From contig VUYV01000004.1 of NCBI GenBank assembly GCA_008711295.1, forward strand, positions 1,976,706 through 2,040,705: a stretch of DNA of 64,000 nt, read 5' to 3'. Position numbers and translations under genes: made by a program. Within the stretch, counting starts at the first letter, position 1; each line of letters begins with the position of its first letter. The notes under the pieces are model-generated. The model saw only the letters and a program-made list of their open reading frames with translations, made no database searches and was not told where the DNA came from. Below are positions 38,601-47,411 of the stretch, piece by piece. The DNA is from Anarhynchus alexandrinus. Lineage: Eukaryota; Chordata; Aves; Charadriiformes; Charadriidae.

Positions 38601-41267
38601 CAATACCTAAAAATGCCCATTTTCAGTTTATAAATGTGTTGTGTTTTCTCAGTAATATATACTTAAGGCTTTTAAAGTAAAATATTGAAAAGGTAATTTA
38701 ACTTTAGCTTTTCTGGCTGCCCATAAGCTTATTTTGGTTTGGTTTTCCCGTTACAAGTGACATTCTTATGAAAGCTGAGAGCACTGAGCAAATTTATAAA
38801 ATCATTTTGTAAACCATTTCACTTTTATTATCTGTTTAGCCACTTAAACGTAGCTCTGTCACTGTCTTAACTGTAGCAGTAACTAAAATAAAATCTTTGT
38901 ACTTATGAGCAGGGGGAGAGAAATGTGTATTGCTAGAGGTTCTGCATGCCCAGTCTTCTGCAGCTGCATTACTCTACAGTGCTCTTTCTTGCTGTACGAA
39001 CTCCTAAGTGGGAATGCCTGTTTTATAGTCCTCTGTGATGCTAGAGTCTCCTCAACAGCTCTAGGAGCAGCAGAATGGGGGTGCAGAGTGTAGTTGTCTC
39101 AAGTCCCATTTGCACATAGACTTGAGTGCACCTAGAGAAAAGATTTGAGACTTCAGACCCGTCGTTTGATATTCTGATACCCATTTACTGCCAGTGTAGG
39201 TTTCCATGTGAAAGTGGTGTAAGGTTCAGCCCTGCCAGCCTCTACGGTGCACACAGCGAGCTAGTTCTGATCTGTTGAGTTACTTCTGTTACAGGCCACC
39301 ATAGGCAAATAATACCTGCCTCAAAAAGTCATCTTTGAGCGTAAAATCCCCTGCACCTGTTAAACAGTGAAGTCTAGATTTTTCTGGGCTGCAACTTAGC
39401 TTCTGCATGAAGTGTAGGACTTGTAAACCTTGTAAATCACCTGAATGTGCAGCACAAAGTTGATGGCAGTGAGGCGTTTGTGATGGGCTGCCCCTCAGGA
39501 AAACCTGCTTAGATCATTAATTAGTTCACACTTTGACTGAATTTACAATTGAGTGAATTTTAATTACCTTTCAGGTAAATACACCAGTGGTAAAGTGATC
39601 AAAGCTGTCTGCCATCTTCCTTTGAAAGTTTTGCTTGGAAGGGAAACCTCTTTCTATTTTCTGCTAGTTTTAGAAATGTATTTGAATACTCATCTGAAAA
39701 TACAATCTAATCCTGACTGTATACTGACACTGTACTGGTAGGAATGGTATAGCTGTGTTGAAGTAATTAGGACTTCAGTAATGCAAAGGATTTTAATGAG
39801 AGATCCAGGTGGTAACATACTGCAAATTCTTAGTGCAAATCTTTCTAGACCTGTTCTGACCAGATGAGCATTCTGGTCACCATCCACAAGATGTTTAGTG
39901 ATTAAAGTAAACAAATTTGCTTTGCTGAACAGTCAGTCTGATTTTATTTTTTTTTTTAAAGGGGGCAGTTCCGTTGTAGGCCAGTGAGATGTTCTGGTTT
40001 GAGCACTTGAGAAAATTAAGTTACTAATTGTTGAGGAGGAAGAGTGGTTGATGAAGGTGGTTCAGGAGGTTAGGATTCCACATGACTTCAGTAGTTTTAA
40101 TAAGGAAAAGTTTAATTTATTGTCAAGATCAATATTGCAAGAGCGTATCGAGTTGAGGATTATTTAGCCTGCCTCTGAAAGATCTCTAATGAAAAATGGT
40201 GGTGCCATTTTCAGGAGTTTCAGTGGCTTTGGAGGCCGAGAACAACCTGGGTTCCTTCATCAGCAGATTCAGTAGTAAAGCAAGTGTGATTTCTGTTCCA
40301 GAGCAGACAGACAAGACTAAGGAGACATTTGGAAGTCAGCTTTTCAAAGTTGCTATCCCCCAAAACTTCTCAGTGGTACCAGCCCAAGGAAGGTGGTATT
40401 AAAGTCTGTAAAAGCAGAGATCATCATCTAAAATGGGCCATGACAGTTCCTGTTAACATTGAAGTAGTTCTTCCTTACTGTACTTTACTGGTCAGAAATT
40501 AGTGGTCTCATCCCAAGAATAGAAGAACTAGGTTTCGTTTTTTCTGCAATGTCCTTTCTTTTATGGTAACACAATGTAACAGGATGTGTGATTCATAGGT
40601 GGAGGTGAAGCCTCTGTTATGTTTTGTTTTGAAACATTTAAATAGGACCATTTAAGCTCAGTGTTTTGCTTTGGCCTATTAGAAAAAGACTTTCCATTTA
40701 AGATACGAGTTTCATGGTTTTCTTCTCCCAAAGCTCGGTGGAGTTGGGCTTTGTTTTTTGAGCCCATCCTTAGAAAATCAAAAATTGTTTGAAAATTGCA
40801 TGTGTCAGAACATAAAACATTGAAGATTTTTAGTGTTTATACCGCGATTCTGGTCTGGTTTCATTGGTTTAAGTTGGAGATTGATCAGGTTCTCACAGTA
40901 TTACCAAATAGGAGTAATAAACTAATATCACGTGTAAACCCTTCTTTGAATTCAACTTACTCTTAAAGTGATTTGTAGAAGAAAGATTCTGGTGCCTCAA
41001 GTGTAACAGAAGGGAAGACACTGTGCTAAATTTTGATTGAGTTCTGGGATTGGTGGGGTGTTCATGAATATTTCCATAAAGCTACTACATGAAAAGTGTA
41101 ATTTTGTCATTGCTGGTTTTGTTTTTCAGTATACAATAAATGGGAAAAAAGTGGAAGTAGCTGTGAAGCAAATAATTGCAGGGAAAGAAGTTGAGCAGCG
41201 GGGAGCTTTCTCAAACCCAGAGACTTTGGACCTGTACCAAAATATTCCTGAACTGCAGAACTTCTGA
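2503..41267 (+). CDS. AACS: Acetoacetyl-CoA synthetase, coding exons 2-18 (first coding exon outside window)
   Basis: This cytosolic enzyme of the ANL adenylate-forming superfamily ligates acetoacetate to CoA using ATP, so that ketone-body carbon can be used for cholesterol and fatty-acid synthesis. Seventeen exons join without any phase conflict into 627 codons plus TGA (41265-41267). In window numbering (residue 1 = the first whole codon, AAC at 2505), the N-terminal acetyl-CoA-synthetase-type region covers about residues 1-100. The phosphate-binding loop [10 protein letters not shown] is at 244-253, GGTD at 392-395 and WAHGD at 474-478. The GRSDG...GSSEIYN hinge and A8 region is at 493-513. 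The C-terminal NGKK is at 586-589, where one lysine should be the adenylation catalytic lysine. The vertebrate protein is about 670 residues, so about 44 residues encoded by exon 1 are missing at the left. No internal stop, frameshift or lost motif is seen, and the gene looks functional. Exons are described one by one below. Confidence 0.97.
2607..7117 (+). other. AACS intron 2
   Basis: This 4.5-kb GT-AG intron contains the coding-like, broken stretch at 3164-4373, listed separately. The remainder (about 4.6-7.1 kb) is AT-rich with no recognisable gene or repeat. Confidence 0.85.
3164..4373 (+). pseudogene. Coding-like broken stretch in intron 2, unassigned
   Basis: Several + strand pieces read like protein but do not join. 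From 3164 to 3298 there are 45 open codons ending in TGA. From 3285 to 3416, in another frame, 44 open codons (including [16 protein letters not shown]) end exactly at a GTAAGT. From 3834 to 3917 there are 28 open codons after a CAG-like acceptor. From 4174 to 4266 there are 31 codons giving a hydrophobic [14 protein letters not shown] segment followed by RRK and a stop. AATAAA follows at 4368-4373. No family is recognised. It may be a decayed gene copy or chance. The splice-like sites and poly(A) signal are the only reasons to list it. Confidence 0.2.
7118..7238 (+). CDS. AACS: AACS exon 3
   Basis: The acceptor is a long T tract plus CAG ending at 7117, and the donor GTAAGA is at 7239. The exon is 121 bp. 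It encodes residues 35-74 and the first base of a Lys codon. It contains [19 protein letters not shown], the acetyl-CoA-synthetase N-terminal domain signature (WF.G..LN.AEN.L). It joins exon 2 in phase 0. Confidence 0.97.
8429..8450. repeat. Short perfect inverted repeat
   Basis: AAAGTGATGA and TCATCACTTT are exact reverse complements separated by two bases. It is too short to classify and may be chance in AT-rich DNA. Confidence 0.6.
9212..9407. repeat. Near-identical direct duplication flanking a single N
   Basis: Copy 1 (9212-9309, 98 bp) and copy 2 (9312-9407, 96 bp) are almost identical, differing only in a short patch (about 9231-9240 versus 9331-9338). The N at 9310 sits at the junction. 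The layout suggests overlapping contig ends that were not collapsed, although a real tandem duplication is possible. Confidence 0.8.
10334..10447 (+). CDS. AACS: AACS exon 4
   Basis: The exon lies between CAG (to 10333) and GTGAGT (10448) and is 114 bp. It completes the split Lys, encodes 37 residues including [13 protein letters not shown] and [16 protein letters not shown], and ends with one base of a Gly codon. The T.EEL and GD.V motifs are the start of the AMP-binding domain. Confidence 0.97.
10448..18978 (+). other. AACS intron 4 (largest intron)
   Basis: This 8.5-kb GT-AG intron is mostly AT-rich. It holds an A/C-rich stretch at about 13420-13480, pyrimidine-rich tracts near 13545-13565 and 13870-13890, and a hairpin at 18045-18104. 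No exon, RNA gene or clear transposon is recognised. Confidence 0.85.
18045..18104. repeat. Perfect 15-bp inverted repeat with 30-nt loop
   Basis: AGATGTCCAAGTACT (18045-18059) is exactly complementary to AGTACTTGGACATCT (18090-18104), with a 30-base spacer. The arms could fold in an intron transcript. They do not extend into the flanks, and no known repeat family is recognised. Confidence 0.7.
18979..19076 (+). CDS. AACS: AACS exon 5
   Basis: The acceptor CATAG ends at 18978 and the donor GTGAGT begins at 19077. The exon is 98 bp. It encodes residues 114-145, with the conserved [20 protein letters not shown] segment of the acetoacetate/acetyl-CoA ligase fold. It ends in phase 0. The ORF that reads through from upstream into this exon and on into the intron is incidental. 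Confidence 0.97.
20760..21077 (-). other. Unassigned signal-peptide-like ORF (105 codons)
   Basis: The frame is open from 21077 down to a stop at 20760 and stays open for about 18 codons before the ATG. The first 20 or so residues (start [12 protein letters not shown]) resemble a signal peptide with a hydrophobic core. The rest is hydrophilic with five cysteines, including a CNC pair. There is no TATA box, poly(A) signal or recognised family. It could be a small secreted-protein exon, a remnant of a mobile-element surface-protein gene, or chance. Confidence 0.2.
21208..21258. repeat. Imperfect (CA/TG)n alternating purine-pyrimidine tract
   Basis: TGTGTATATGCATGCACACACACAC runs into an interrupted CA/GT sequence. 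It is a short, interrupted dinucleotide microsatellite with Z-DNA-like alternation. Confidence 0.6.
21855..21875. other. Assembly gap (21 Ns)
   Basis: Unsequenced bases lie inside AACS intron 5, and any ORF across them is unreliable. Confidence 1.
22927..23041 (+). CDS. AACS: AACS exon 6
   Basis: The acceptor CCTAG ends at 22926 and the donor GTATTC begins at 23042. The donor is weaker than the others but is required by phase. The exon is 115 bp. It encodes residues 146-183 ([20 protein letters not shown] and following) plus the first base of a Gly codon. Confidence 0.96.
23606..23687 (+). CDS. AACS: AACS exon 7
   Basis: The acceptor is a T-rich tract ending TCTAG at 23605, and the donor is GTAATG at 23688. 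The exon is 82 bp. It encodes residues 185-210, including [13 protein letters not shown], and ends with two bases of a Ser codon. The preceding intron is only 564 bp. Confidence 0.96.
24360..24507 (+). CDS. AACS: AACS exon 8 (ATP-binding P-loop)
   Basis: The acceptor GCAG ends at 24359 and the donor GTATGT begins at 24508. The exon is 148 bp. It encodes residues 212-260, including [20 protein letters not shown] followed by TGAPK. This contains the Ser/Thr/Gly-rich A3 motif that binds ATP phosphates in adenylate-forming enzymes. All its key residues are present. It ends in phase 0. Confidence 0.98.
24508..28258 (+). other. AACS intron 8
   Basis: This 3.75-kb GT-AG intron is AT-rich, with one short tandem duplication at 26764-26797. 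No exon or transposon is recognised. Confidence 0.85.
26764..26797. repeat. 17-bp tandem duplication
   Basis: CAAGCCCTATAAATAAA is followed immediately by CAAGTCCTATAAATAAA, with one mismatch. It is a small local duplication. Confidence 0.8.
28259..28339 (+). CDS. AACS: AACS exon 9 (ends at a GC donor)
   Basis: The acceptor TTTTCAG ends at 28258. The exon is 81 bp, an exact 27 codons ([20 protein letters not shown] and following, residues 261-287). It is followed by GCAAGT, not GT. The nearest GT (28344) would add four bases and break the frame, so the donor must be the GC at 28340-28341. Confidence 0.94.
28340..29433 (+). other. AACS intron 9, GC-AG type
   Basis: The intron begins GCAAGT and ends in a long T tract with CCAG. 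The flanking reading frames (ACA ACG | ACT GGC TGG) fit only this boundary. The remaining donor bases match the consensus well, as is usual for GC-AG introns spliced by the major spliceosome. No other feature is seen inside. Confidence 0.9.
29434..29558 (+). CDS. AACS: AACS exon 10
   Basis: The acceptor is a long T tract ending CCAG at 29433, and the donor GTACGTAAG begins at 29559. The exon is 125 bp. It encodes residues 288-328 including [18 protein letters not shown] and [16 protein letters not shown]. The GWMMWNW segment corresponds to the A4 aromatic region near the acyl-substrate pocket. It ends with two bases of a Gly codon. Confidence 0.97.
29559..32200 (+). other. AACS intron 10
   Basis: This 2.6-kb AT-rich GT-AG intron has a C-rich patch near 30490-30503. 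Nothing else is recognised. Confidence 0.85.
32201..32265 (+). CDS. AACS: AACS exon 11
   Basis: The exon lies between CTCTAG (to 32200) and GTAAGC (32266) and is 65 bp, among the shortest in the gene. It encodes [20 protein letters not shown] plus P (residues 330-350), with split codons at both ends. The next intron is only 183 bp. Confidence 0.96.
32449..32571 (+). CDS. AACS: AACS exon 12
   Basis: The acceptor TTAAG ends at 32448 and the donor GTGATG begins at 32572. The exon is 123 bp. It encodes residues 352-391, including [20 protein letters not shown] and [10 protein letters not shown]. This is the STGSPL segment preceding the A5 GGTD motif. Confidence 0.96.
32572..33935 (+). other. AACS intron 12
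   Basis: This 1.36-kb AT-rich GT-AG intron has no recognised feature. The short introns 6 (23042-23605), 7 (23688-24359), 11 (32266-32448) and 13 (34050-34546) are likewise featureless. Confidence 0.85.
33936..34049 (+). CDS. AACS: AACS exon 13 (A5 GGTD motif)
   Basis: The acceptor TTGTAG ends at 33935 and the donor GTAACT begins at 34050. The exon is 114 bp. It encodes residues 393-429 and completes [11 protein letters not shown], the adenine/acyl contact motif A5, followed by [20 protein letters not shown]. Confidence 0.97.
34547..34672 (+). CDS. AACS: AACS exon 14
   Basis: The acceptor AACAG ends at 34546 and the donor GTATGT begins at 34673. The exon is 126 bp. It encodes residues 431-471 with [20 protein letters not shown] and [20 protein letters not shown] is the A6 motif. 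Confidence 0.97.
36281..36350 (+). CDS. AACS: AACS exon 15 (A7 motif)
   Basis: The acceptor AATAG ends at 36280 and the donor GTATAG begins at 36351. The exon is 70 bp. It encodes [20 protein letters not shown] plus GR (residues 473-494). The Asp of HGDY should bind the ribose hydroxyls of AMP. It ends with two bases of a Ser codon. Confidence 0.97.
37268..37326 (+). CDS. AACS: AACS exon 16 (hinge/A8)
   Basis: The acceptor TTTCAG ends at 37267 and the donor GTATGA begins at 37327. The exon is 59 bp, the shortest of the gene. It encodes [19 protein letters not shown] (residues 496-514), the hinge and A8 region about which the C-terminal domain rotates between the adenylation and thioester-forming steps. 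Confidence 0.97.
38194..38396 (+). CDS. AACS: AACS exon 17
   Basis: The acceptor TTTCAG ends at 38193 and the donor GTATGT begins at 38397. The exon is 203 bp, the longest fully coding exon here. It encodes residues 516-582, including [25 protein letters not shown] and [16 protein letters not shown]. This is most of the small C-terminal lid domain. Confidence 0.97.
38397..41129 (+). other. AACS intron 17
   Basis: This 2.7-kb GT-AG intron lies before the terminal exon. It is AT-rich with T tracts near 39950. No gene, transposon or notable repeat is recognised. Confidence 0.85.
41130..41267 (+). CDS. AACS: AACS exon 18, terminal coding part
   Basis: The acceptor is a T tract ending CAG at 41129. 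The exon encodes 45 residues and the stop TGA at 41265-41267. [20 protein letters not shown] carries the A10 lysine needed for adenylation, probably the first Lys of the KK pair. The protein ends [13 protein letters not shown]. The same exon continues into the 3' UTR. Confidence 0.97.
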   Translation, partial: YTINGKKVEVAVKQIIAGKEVEQRGAFSNPETLDLYQNIPELQNF

Positions 41268-42400
41268 AGTCACTTGTTTGGGGTTTTTTTTGCATCTGTT
41301 TTTGTTCTGTGTTTGTTTTGTATATACCAATACTGTATGTAAAGAAAAAGCTCTATTTAATACCAGTGGTTCTTTTAAAAGAAAAAAATATTTCATTAAG
41401 TGCATTATGAAAGGCTTGGGTAAAGCTTAGCTCCCTTTTATTGGTTAAATATGCCATATATCTTGGAGTTTTTTCCAGCCTGGAAGGAGGAATCTGCCTG
41501 TTTTGATTTCTATATATATAGGAGTGCATCTTTTCTTGTTAGACTTGCATCAGCAGCCCATCAACGTGAGCACCAATAGCATAAGTTACAGTTGCAAGTA
41601 GAATATTTCTCTCATAAAATGTTCACTTTCTTTTTTTAAACTGGGTTTTTAGCAACATTTTTTCAATCTGTGTGTTTGTCACCTGTAAGGAATATACAGT
41701 GATTTTAACTACTTGACCGTGACACACGAGTGTTCTATATTTAGTGTGCATTCAAATGTTTTTATAAAGCCAAATCATAATGCACTAAACCCATTTGACT
41801 TGACTCAGAATAATTTCAGTCTTGAAATATCTCACGGTACCCTTGAAGATAATTGCTGCTTCATTTTTGTGGTGTAACCTTCCTGTTGTTTTAAGCTTTT
41901 AGTTGATAGACTTCTGGGGGTTCAGAAGGTGAGGGAGCAATCGCCTCCTCCTTATTTCTGGTGTGACTCCAGGTTATTTCCATGGAATTTACTGTCATTA
42001 CTGTGGATTAACATCATTGCAGTTGAAGACAGGATTTGCTTCCTTGTTTTGAAGTTCTTTATTGGCTGTAAGACAACAATCCTGTGTTATGTTAGTTGAA
42101 GAATTCTGGTGTGTTTGTTAAAAGCTGATGGTTTTTGTAACTTTTTTTAACTAAATGTCATGTTGAAAGTGAAAGATTAAAATGTTTTCTAGCTCTGTAT
42201 CCTTCCAGTTTATAAAGGGAAAAATACTGTAATGAGCATACTAAAACAGTAAAATGGAAGCACTAAACCATTGTTTTGTTTTTGATAAAATACAGTTGCA
42301 GTAGTTGTACCGAACCTCTGGCATTCAGTATCTCCTGCACTATTTAAATTTTTGTGGGTTAAGTATTTAATGCATTAAAATCATGGATGTACTTACAATT
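41268..42400 (+). other. AACS: AACS 3' untranslated region (end approximate)
   Basis: AT-rich, stop-filled sequence follows directly on the AACS stop codon with no splice signals. ATTAAA polyadenylation-type hexamers are at 42176-42181 and 42374-42379, and a canonical AATAAA lies at 43175-43180. A UTR of about 0.9-1.1 kb would fit the first two. The true cleavage site cannot be decided from sequence alone. Confidence 0.55.
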
Positions 42401-42899
42401 GTGTTGAATGCATTCAGCATTGATAGAGTTAATTAAAAGGAATTGATTCTTAATATATATTTATTATATATTACATCTGTTTCAACTTTCACTCAGTTAC
42501 TGTCTTATTTTTATTTTCCTTCTGGGTGTCATGGAATCATTTTTAGTTCAACTTGTTACAGTTTAATGGTTTTAATCCAAGTCCACCCCACTACAAAATT
42601 ATTGTTCTCTGAAAGTTTCATCCTCTTTTCTTATGCAGAGCCCAGGACAAGTAAAACATTGCTGCTCGTGCTGTATGCATGGTTGGCTCATTGAGAAGGT
42701 CACAGGTGAACAGGAGTGGAAGACTGTGCTGAAAATATGCCTTGTGTCTGTACAGTAAGAAGTTGTAGGTTGTGATATATTAATGTTGCCAAAAGGGATA
42801 CTCTGCTATTTAGGACAAAATCTAGATGCTCATACTCATGTTTAGCTGCAGCTAGTAAAAGTTGATTGTATATTTCTTCCTCCTTGCGATAGACCTCAG

Positions 42900-43480
42900 C
42901 TCACTTGCGCCAGTAAGCTGAAGGCTGTTGCAGAATGTGTCAAATATGGCTGCTAACAATTCAGTAAGAGTGAAAGTTGCTATAAATGCAGCTGAGGAGT
43001 AGCCCCTCTCAGGTGGTCTATGACTGAATCAAAAGAACGCAGTCACTGTGGACACCAGCTCCACATTCACTGCAGGATGCAGAAATGCCTCATTAGCAAA
43101 TGAGGCTTTAAATGAGCTGGTCTCCATTTGACTTTCTGAACTGTACCAAGTCAGACAATATACCATCCTGGCATAATAAATGTGATAATATACCAAGCAC
43201 CCATTAGAAAAGTATAAAAATGAGCTACCCAGCTGCCAATAATCTATGATTAAAAGTACTTTTAAATTCCTTTCCCCTCTGGCATGCTATATATAAATTT
43301 TACATTAACTGTGACTTTGTATTCATTAAAACTTTATTATATTGTTCTTTAATTCATGCAAAATGTCTGGAGTTTACAAAGCCCACAGATCCTTATTAAT
43401 AAGTAATTTTGGGGTATTTCATTAATTAAAGATAGTTTAGAAGCACAGATACATTAAGAACATACACAATGCCTGGAGGC
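42900..43480. promoter_or_regulatory. Candidate non-coding regulatory block 3' of AACS
   Basis: This AT-rich sequence is dense in short motifs: ATTAATTAA, CCATTAG, TTCATGCAAAAT and TCATTAGCAAATGA, plus an 8-bp-arm palindrome at 43087-43106. The composition is typical of developmental conserved non-coding elements. Conservation cannot be tested here, and part may still be AACS 3' UTR if the distal AATAAA (43175) is used. Confidence 0.25.
43087..43106. repeat. Short perfect hairpin
   Basis: GCCTCATT and AATGAGGC form an exact 8-bp inverted repeat around AGCA. The palindrome centre TCATTAGCAAATGA resembles paired homeodomain half-sites. Confidence 0.6.
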
Positions 43481-44859
43481 TGCTTTTTAAATCCTTTATC
43501 CTGCTGGAAACACCGTAGAAAGTTTTGTTGATGGATATAATTTGATCTCTTGCAAAAGTCAGATGTTGCAAAGCTTTTCCCAGACTGTAGTTACAAACAA
43601 AGATAGTTATGTATTGATCTATGTATTGAAAATGACTTTATAGCCATAAAGCCTTGATGGGTGGTGCGAACTGTACTGTGCAGATGAATGACCTTTCTGT
43701 GCCTCACCTGGTTTCAGGGGTCTGAGTTTTGGAAGTGCTGGATGCTGACAGCTCATGGAAACCCAGGGAGGAGGAGGGGGCTGCGTGTGCTTGCATTAGG
43801 CTGTGAAGTGACTTGCAGGTGAAAGGAGGCTGTGGCAGAGTTGGGAACGCCATCCAGGCTTCCTGAGTGCAGCTCCTCCCATTCCAAATCCTGTCCTCCA
43901 AACGTCCAGCTTGCATTTTTCTTTGCCTGTGGTGTAAGTGACCTGTTTCTTTGTTCACAGCTCCACGGCAGTGTCCACAGCTCTACTCCATCCAGTTGGG
44001 GATAGTTCAAAATATCACTGGCATGGAAGCAGGGACCTAAAGTCATCACTGTTTGCAAAGGAAAAGCAGAGAACATAACTCCTGCTTCCCATCCCAAGTT
44101 ATAAACTAGCTGTGTTCTTTCCAGGGCTTGGGCATAGGGTAATTGCAGTCAAAGGTGGTTTCAAGGGGGTCCTTGCAAACTGGTGGCACCCAGATGCTTG
44201 GCTACAAGGATAAGGTCGGGCATGGTAGTGCAGCTCCTGATACCACAGTGCTGTCAGCAAACACTCCTGCGAGTGCCATGGCTCTGTGATGCTCTTCAGG
44301 TGTGAGCTGGGTAACCCTTGTGGAGTGTCGGAGCTGATGGAGAGCTCACCAACCTCCAGGTGTTTTTATCTGGACAGACTTGATGCCTTATGGCTGTCAG
44401 TGTATAACTAGTTGTACCATGAATGTGTAGACCCCTTCATTTTTTGTTGCCTATTTTTAATTCAGGGTTCACAGTGTTTTGCTTGGTAAGTTACATATGC
44501 AGATTTTAGTGGCATGTGTGGCATGCAAATAGAGTTAGTTCTGGAAATTGCTTTAAGCTTTGGCATAAATGTTCAACAGCAAGGAAATTCAGGCTGGGTG
44601 CTTCTCTCACTCAGTCTTCTGCAAATTTGAGAGCGACTGTTGAATTATGTGATGGAATCAGCCCGTTTGCCCTTGACTCATTGAGAGATGTGGTTTTATC
44701 ACTCCCCTTTTAGAAATGTGCTTTTGTCAGCTCCTGTTAGAGCAGGTACTTCCCCCTCCCGCTACCTTATGATTTCAATTAATTTCCCTGGTTAGTGGTG
44801 GTTCTCAAAGAAATAAAATGAGCTGGTACACAACAGCCCAAGCAGGGCATAGCTGATAA

Positions 44860-45010
44860 AATTGTTTATTGTTATGTGCAAGAGAAATTGATCGTGTGAA
44901 TTACTTATTCAGTGATTTTAAAAACACAGGTAATTGCCTGATGGAATGCAACTTCCCTGGGGCCATTATTGTCTTTCAGTTTAATGCATACATATTTAAA
45001 AGGATATCAT
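44860..45010. promoter_or_regulatory. Candidate non-coding regulatory block
   Basis: This compact AT-rich interval contains ATTGTTTATTGTTATG, CCATTATTGTCTTT and a TTTAATGCATAC-like run. These resemble SOX/FOX and homeodomain sites. It has no coding potential. The call rests only on motif density. Confidence 0.2.
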
Positions 45011-47375
45011 TTACAAGGCAGAGCAGTCAGTCACACAGGTAAATGGGTGTTAAAATAATATTTTAAATGCATTAGTAAGGAGTACCAGTGTACCGGTTTG
45101 TTCTTGAGAGAAAACCGGAGGGTTTGGGGAAAACTGGTGTCTATAGGGAATGCTGTGACAGGGAGATGGTGTCCAGGTGATGGATGGTGAATCTTTGGGA
45201 ACAATCTTCCCCATGTAACATCCCTGGATGCCAGTGCCGCCGTTAACCCTCACGTCGGTAAGTGCAGCTCAGGCTGGCACACACCAGGGATTTGGTGTGG
45301 CTAAACAGCAAGACTGAGTTATAAATACCTTCCTAGGCAGCGTGTGGATCTTGGGCACTTAGTGGGCTGTTGAGGGAGAAGGTTCGTGGACAGCGAGCAC
45401 TTCTGTGAATGTGAGAGCTTTGCTGGAGAAGACTGGTGGTGGTGGAGCGCAGTGCGGGAGCGGCATGAGATTGGGCCCTTAAATTCTGTGACGTGTCTCC
45501 TTGGTGCTCAGAGGTACAAGAGCTTGGGTGAGGTGGGAAAGACATGTTTGTCAACTAATGTATTTGAAATTGCCTGATGTGCTCATGCTTGGGTCAGAGC
45601 ATGGAAAAGACATTGATTTGGAAGGAGTGTTGTTTTCAATGATGCTTCATTTCTCTTTCTGCGCTTCCCTTCCTTCTAGTGGCTTGCTTTGTTGAGCACT
45701 TAACCTCTGTCCACTGCTGAGACTCTGATCAGACGTTTCAGTCCATGTGAAAGCTTTGTTCTTCCTACAGGTGATCTTTGGAGCTCTGCATTGAGCAAGT
45801 TCAGCACTTAAATCTTTTAGCTTGTTACTGGTTTCCTGAGGTGTCTGTCTACTGGCTGGATGTTGTGTCCTACAGAGCTGAGGTGATGAATCCAAAAATG
45901 CTTGGTTCATCTTTCTCCTTCATGAGGAGGATATTTTTAGCTCTTAAATAATCAGCTCTTAGACAGCAACCAGATGCAACTTAATTTTCTTCTCCATCTT
46001 TTGTAGAAAGAGGAAGCTACATGTCATACAATGTATTCTTCCAGAAATAAAATCGGGGTAGGAATTGCTGTGAAGCGTGGCCACAGTCCAGTACGGCAGC
46101 CTTACAGCTGATGAGAACACACATATTTTCCTTGCTGGGAATTAGGGGCCTTTTTAGATTCAAATAATGAGATAATCAACATCAGTTTGAGCATCTTGCT
46201 CTACATGATCTGTGTGCAAAGTGGGAGTGAATCTGTTATGCAAAGGAGAGGGAAGCGGTCTCTGAAATGCTATTAGTGAGTCAAAGAGCGTCTCAGAACA
46301 ATTTCAGTTGCAGAACAATAAGACGTCCCAAAGTATTAATGTAGCAGGCTGCAGCTGTCCACACAATTTCTCATCATTGCTTCTGATGGCCAGAGAAATT
46401 CTTCCAAGCCACCGGTCGGAGATGAACTTAAGTGATAAAACAGTGTTGGTGGGGGTGGGAAAATCCTTGGCACGCCATTGTTTAACCGGGTTACGTAGCA
46501 CATTAGTGAAAGCTTAATTGGACCTTGTACTTCTTAATTAGAGGACCTCAACGAATTCTCATCTCGCTACCTCGCTACTTTTGACAAGTGGTTTTGCAAA
46601 GTTCAAGAGGCTTATCAGCATTCAGCCTGAGAGTCCAGCTGAAAGGATAATGTCCCTTGGAAAAAACATCTCCAGGATCGTTAATTAGTTTACAATAGCA
46701 TACTAAAGTATACGTGTAGAGGTTCACATCACTAATGAGGAGTCTGCTCAAAAAAAAAAATCCCTTTTTCAGTTTTGTTCCCTCTTCTTTAGAGATTTAA
46801 AGGAACAATTGGTTGTTGCAGGGTGACAGTCCCACTGATGGGTGTATCCCTGTGTGTTTTCTGGTTCAGTTGCACAAAGAGATCGTTTCTAACTTTTCTA
46901 GTCCATTGATCTACAGCCTGTGTTTTGCCAAGGAACAGGAGAGTGTTTCATCTCGCTGTATGGTTTGCATGCTGTTAGAAGCACGGCTTGGTTATATGAC
47001 CTTGTTCCCCAAAGCCCTGGATGCGGTATTGTGGAAAATGGCTCAAGCTCCACCCTTTGAAGGAAGGGTCTCTCTTAGAAGAGCAAGCGCTAAGCTGAGC
47101 AGTAAGAGCTGGCTGAGAGGAGAGCTGAAATCAGTAGCAATGTGAAGGTTTGACAGTGGATGGATGGGGATGTGTGTGTCTGGGGCAGGAGAAAGCGAGG
47201 CCAGAGGAGGAGGTCACAGCGGTGCTCCTCACTCTGTGATCCTTGGATGCTGTGATGCTCGAGAGCCTGCAGCTGATTATGCATTCCCAGGAGATGTGTG
47301 TTCAGTTGGGCTTCAGTACTTTGAAATATATGTTTTTGGAAGCTGTATGCAAAACCTAGTGTCACTTAACTGATC

Positions 47376-47411
47376 CATAGAATCGTTATGGCTGGAAAAG
47401 ACCTTTAAGAT
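47376..47411 (-). mobile_element. CR1 3'-end scrap abutting the LTR
   Basis: CATAGAATCGTTATGGCTGG and the following AAAAGACCTTTAAGAT match the inverted 3' terminus of CR1 (consensus-like CATAGAATGG...GGGACCTTTAAGATC). It stops exactly where the LTR begins. No continuation is obvious beyond the LTR. Confidence 0.65.

Larger units (their letters stand above)
42401..47375. other. Intergenic DNA downstream of AACS
   Basis: No ORF with family resemblance or splice structure is found. The first kilobase is AT-rich and includes a possible regulatory block (42900-43480). A second AT-rich block lies at 44860-45010. The rest is mixed-composition sequence with only fortuitous ORFs. Confidence 0.7.

Noticed and set aside
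43704..44097. Overlapping minus-strand ORFs downstream of AACS
   Set aside because: Two different frames overlap with no motif, and there is no evidence of a gene.
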